A DNA stretch of 21,012 nt, from contig BFEA01000392.1 in NCBI GenBank assembly GCA_003427395.1, forward strand, positions 156,942-177,953, in the 5' to 3' direction. Below the pieces are notes generated by a model. That model was not told the origin of the DNA. It saw nothing but the letters and a program-made list of their open reading frames with translations, and made no database searches. A program made the translations under genes and the position numbers. The stretch comes from Chara braunii. Its lineage: Eukaryota; Streptophyta; Charophyceae; Charales; Characeae. The number at the start of each line of letters is the position of its first letter. The stretch's first letter is position 1. Shown here one piece after another: positions 18,862 through 21,012 of this stretch.

Positions 18862-19045
18862 TTAAACCACCCTTGCGAAGCCTTGAAATGAACTGCGCGC
18901 CAAAAAAAAAAAAATTCGGCGTGGGTCTTATTTTAGTTGGCGGCGCCAGCCTTTTTGCTCCGACAGGCTGACCCCTGAAACTTGTGGCCGCATGCATGAC
19001 CACCGCGTCGGACAAAAATTGCTCGGAAACTTGCTGGTGGTTTGA
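18862..19045 (-). mobile_element. TTAA-type MITE copy (184 bp), inverted orientation
   Basis: The left end TTAAACCACC and the reverse complement of the right end, TCAAACCACC, match at 9 of 10 bases, then share scattered bases. Read on the minus strand, the interior gives the same order as the 8676-8872 copy: GGCTGGCGCCGCC, a T-rich stretch, GGCGCGCAG. An A13 run (18903-18915) marks the T-rich stretch in this copy. Confidence 0.62.
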
Positions 19046-19950
19046 TAATGCTGCGTGGACCCTGTAAGGCGTGGCTCTGGCAAAAGGCTGCCAAAACTAC
19101 AGTTGTAGGCTTTTGATGGCTTTTCCTTCTTTTTTCTTTTTTTTTCTTTTTTTTTTTCGAACAGGTCCTTATGGTCCTGGCTCCATGTCCATTCTGGGGA
19201 GCGTCAGTCCGGTTCCTATTCCCCCGGCAAGTCAAAATTGAATACATCATAGTACAACCCCACGCTTCCTTCCGTCTGGCCGAAGGAACCCTGAGCAGCA
19301 TTGATTACTCCTGTATGGGTTTGATGTCTTTTCCTGCGTGCCTGTACCTTGCAAATCTTATCATAGTTGCTGCCTCTTTGTCTTATGGGGGACACCCTGT
19401 GTGCAAAGCAGGTTGTATGGATATGATGAATGTTTGCGTCCAAGAAGGAATTATGCTTCGAGTCACTGTGTGCCATTCAGGCGTCACCTTGTTTGTTGTG
19501 ACAAACACCTTATCGCTGCAATTTTCTCTCTTCAAATTTTGAAGTTTCGTGAGCCCTTATCTGTTCACGGCACTCGTGAGGCTGGCCGATTTATTGCAAT
19601 TACAGTGACTACTATATCGACCACATATTCAATTGTTTTATATGTCTTCAAGTATCATGGAAGGTACCTCGGATTTGCATCTTTGAGGTCCAAGTGCCCT
19701 TGATTACGGGGTGAAACTTAGAAGAGTTTAGTGAAAAGTTTCATGGGTTGTGACTTATGCTTTCCCAGTTGAAGACCCCCCCCCCCTGCAAAGGCTCGTG
19801 AAAGAGATTAGTCTCTGTTGTATAAGGGATGTTGGACCCCGTTTTGGAGCAGCAGGTGCAACTCCCCACCAATAGACAGAGCCCCCCGAGACAGCTAGAG
19901 GCGATTTTGGCCATATCTAAACGTCCGGCTTGTCGGCGGGCTGTTTCAAC
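19046..19950. other. Gene-less stretch upstream of the final exon
   Basis: T-runs at 19125-19158 and C11 at 19776-19786. Plus frames of 123 and 121 codons (19171-19542, 19338-19703) have no recognised domain. The region could be intron of the gene ending at 20949. Confidence 0.4.
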
Positions 19951-20038
19951 GGGAAAAAAAAAAACGAAAAAAGAACACAAACAAACAAGAAAAGGACTTT
20001 TGTTTGTTTTTTTTTCTTGTTTTTTTTTTTTTTTCCTG
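19951..20038. repeat. A/T-rich imperfect foldback
   Basis: An A-rich arm (GGGA12... ACAAACAAACAAGAAAAG) is followed at once by a T-rich arm (CTTTTGTTTGTTTTTTTTTC...CC), forming an imperfect palindrome of about 88 bp. It lies about 95 bases before the predicted acceptor of the final exon, so it may be intronic. The 168- and 106-codon minus frames here are Lys-rich translations of the tract. Confidence 0.6.
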
Positions 20039-20131
20039 GGTGTATATGCCTGTTGAATTGAAGATTTGCAAGTAATCTCTTTACCGGAACATTTTTCTGA
20101 ACGATCTGTGATTGTTGCTGGGACCGAACAG

Positions 20132-20949
20132 GCGAGGCCCTGAGCCGCATTACATCTGGGAGATATAGAGCCGCACGATATCGAGTTGCTTTGGAGCGGC
20201 CAGATGGTACAAAGCAACCGTTTGAACGATGTTCCATTGAGTTTCATCTGTCGCCCAACCGTTTATGTCTACCTCTGTCCGGGTCCGGGACTAGCCATGA
20301 GGCTCCAGCACAACCTGTGCAGTCAGTTGGTGGTTCGTTTCCACCTGCTGTCACTCCTCCGGCTTCTCATCTGCAGCCTCTCTCTTTTCCTTCGTTTGTC
20401 ACTTCGCAACCATCTGACGCTGCTGTCGAGATGACTGAGAACCTAATCGAAGGGTATATACAACGCCCGTTTCAGTCCTGGGACAACGGAGGAATGGACT
20501 TCGATGGCCTCAGCTACTCTACTGCAATGATGATGTTGATGGTACCAGGGATGGCGCCGCAAGCTGGGACGTCAGCGGCAGTGATATCGTCAACAGGAAT
20601 GCTTCTCGACCAGTCCAGTTTGAGTGCCTGTGCAAGCGACGATCAGCGACATCATCTGCATCATCATCACACTCTTCATCAGCCGCATCTCAATTATCTT
20701 TTCTCTTCCCCTCCATCTTCGCTGCCGGCTGCTCCTGTACCTTTCAGTCAGCCACAGCAGGTGCTGCACAACAATCATTCCCAGCAGCAGCCGGAGGAGC
20801 AGCAGCAGTTTGCATCAACAGAAGCAGACTCTGTGGATATGGGGATGAATGTGGTCCTGGGATTTATGCCGCATGAGTGTCTCGATCGTGTTCTGGCTGC
20901 AGAGCGCGGGATTGGCAGTTCGTTGCATCCAAGTTTATTGTATGTATAA
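20132..20949 (+). CDS. 3'-terminal coding exon of an unrecognised protein (Ser/Pro/His/Gln-rich C-terminus)
   Basis: The reading frame is open from 20101 (just after a TGA at 20098-20100) to the TAA at 20947-20949. This is the only long frame in the window that is not a simple repeat. I place the exon start after the AG at 20130-20131, preceded by T-rich sequence; that acceptor is inferred. There is no ATG near the 5' end in this frame, so the first exons lie upstream, possibly outside the window. About 271 residues are encoded. Residues 9-32 are basic and carry a repeated R-Y-R pattern; about 132-141 is Met-rich after an acidic GGMDFDG stretch; 172-185 is His-rich; 205-225 is Gln-rich; the end is LHPSLLYV. 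I recognise no conserved domain. Low-complexity His/Gln/Ser composition is common in plant transcription regulators, but that role is only a guess. It could also be a long chance frame, though the length makes this unlikely. Confidence 0.6.
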
Positions 20950-20975
20950 CATCTGACATTATCAAATTCATATCA

Positions 20976-21000
20976 GGGGGAAGGGGAAAGGGGGAAGGGG
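20976..21000 (+). other. G-quadruplex motif just after the stop codon
   Basis: Four G-runs of 5, 4, 5 and 4 bases are separated by AA, AAA and AA, starting 27 bases after the TAA at 20947-20949. The tract satisfies the usual G3+N1-7 quadruplex rule on the sense strand, so if the exon call is right it would lie in the 3' UTR of the transcript. The window ends 12 bases later, so no polyadenylation signal can be assessed. Confidence 0.6.
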
Positions 21001-21012
21001 AGTGTCGCAGGG

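Noticed and set aside
18353-18971. Plus-strand frames of 130 and 162 codons
   Set aside because: They are Phe/Leu/Ser runs produced by a polypyrimidine tract with (CTT)15, not a balanced protein sequence.
19741-20247. Minus-strand frame of 168 codons
   Set aside because: Its middle is a Lys/Phe-rich translation of an A/T foldback, it overlaps the better-supported plus exon, and it has no recognised domain.

Overview
The window looks like a repeat-rich stretch of a green-plant nuclear genome. The strongest evidence is two U6 snRNA copies whose two ends are of the plant type: a 5' stem-loop reading GTCC-TTYG-...GACATCCG and a 3' end reading CATAAATYGAGAAATGGTCC. The absence of compact open frames, many simple repeats and one unresolved base (N at 9826) fit a large, intron-rich streptophyte genome. 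A charophyte such as Chara would be compatible, but the sequence alone does not settle the species.

Protein-coding content is very low. Only one open frame clearly exceeds chance length without being a simple repeat: 20101-20949 (+), read here as the last coding exon of a gene whose earlier exons lie upstream. It encodes a Ser/Pro/His/Gln-rich C-terminal region and is followed at once by a G-quadruplex motif. All other open frames are about 60-124 codons, the length expected by chance in 21 kb, or are translations of poly-pyrimidine tracts.

The rest is repeats and small mobile elements. (1) A family of short elements has terminal inverted repeats beginning TTAAACCACC and both ends lie on TTAA or a one-base variant (3678-4188, 7285-7480, 8676-8872, 15502-15642, 18862-19045, plus fragments). 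This pattern suggests non-autonomous DNA transposons with TTAA targets. (2) Two U6 copies, at 1443-1536 and 12782-12883, have A-rich tails and flanking direct repeats, so both look retroposed rather than functional. (3) There are many local tandem duplications: 218/197 bp at 671-1097, about 115 bp at 2287-2494, four units at 2862-3109, 38 bp at 3393-3468, 93 bp at 4191-4324, 23 bp at 6328-6373, 64 bp at 9038-9236, 44 bp at 12581-12668, 132 bp at 16525-16786, five 27-bp units at 17029-17163, and a 339-bp-offset pair at 17739-18214. (4) Simple-sequence tracts with non-B-DNA potential include G26 (5130-5155), (CA)/(GGGA)/(GA) (5759-5811), C21 (13792-13812), A22 (16175-16196), (CTT)15 inside a 250-bp pyrimidine tract (18466-18712), and an A/T-rich foldback (19951-20038).

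No tRNA, rRNA, CRISPR array or intact transposase gene was recognised. No operon-like or pathway organisation is visible; the organisation is that of intergenic or intronic DNA ending in one gene's 3' part.
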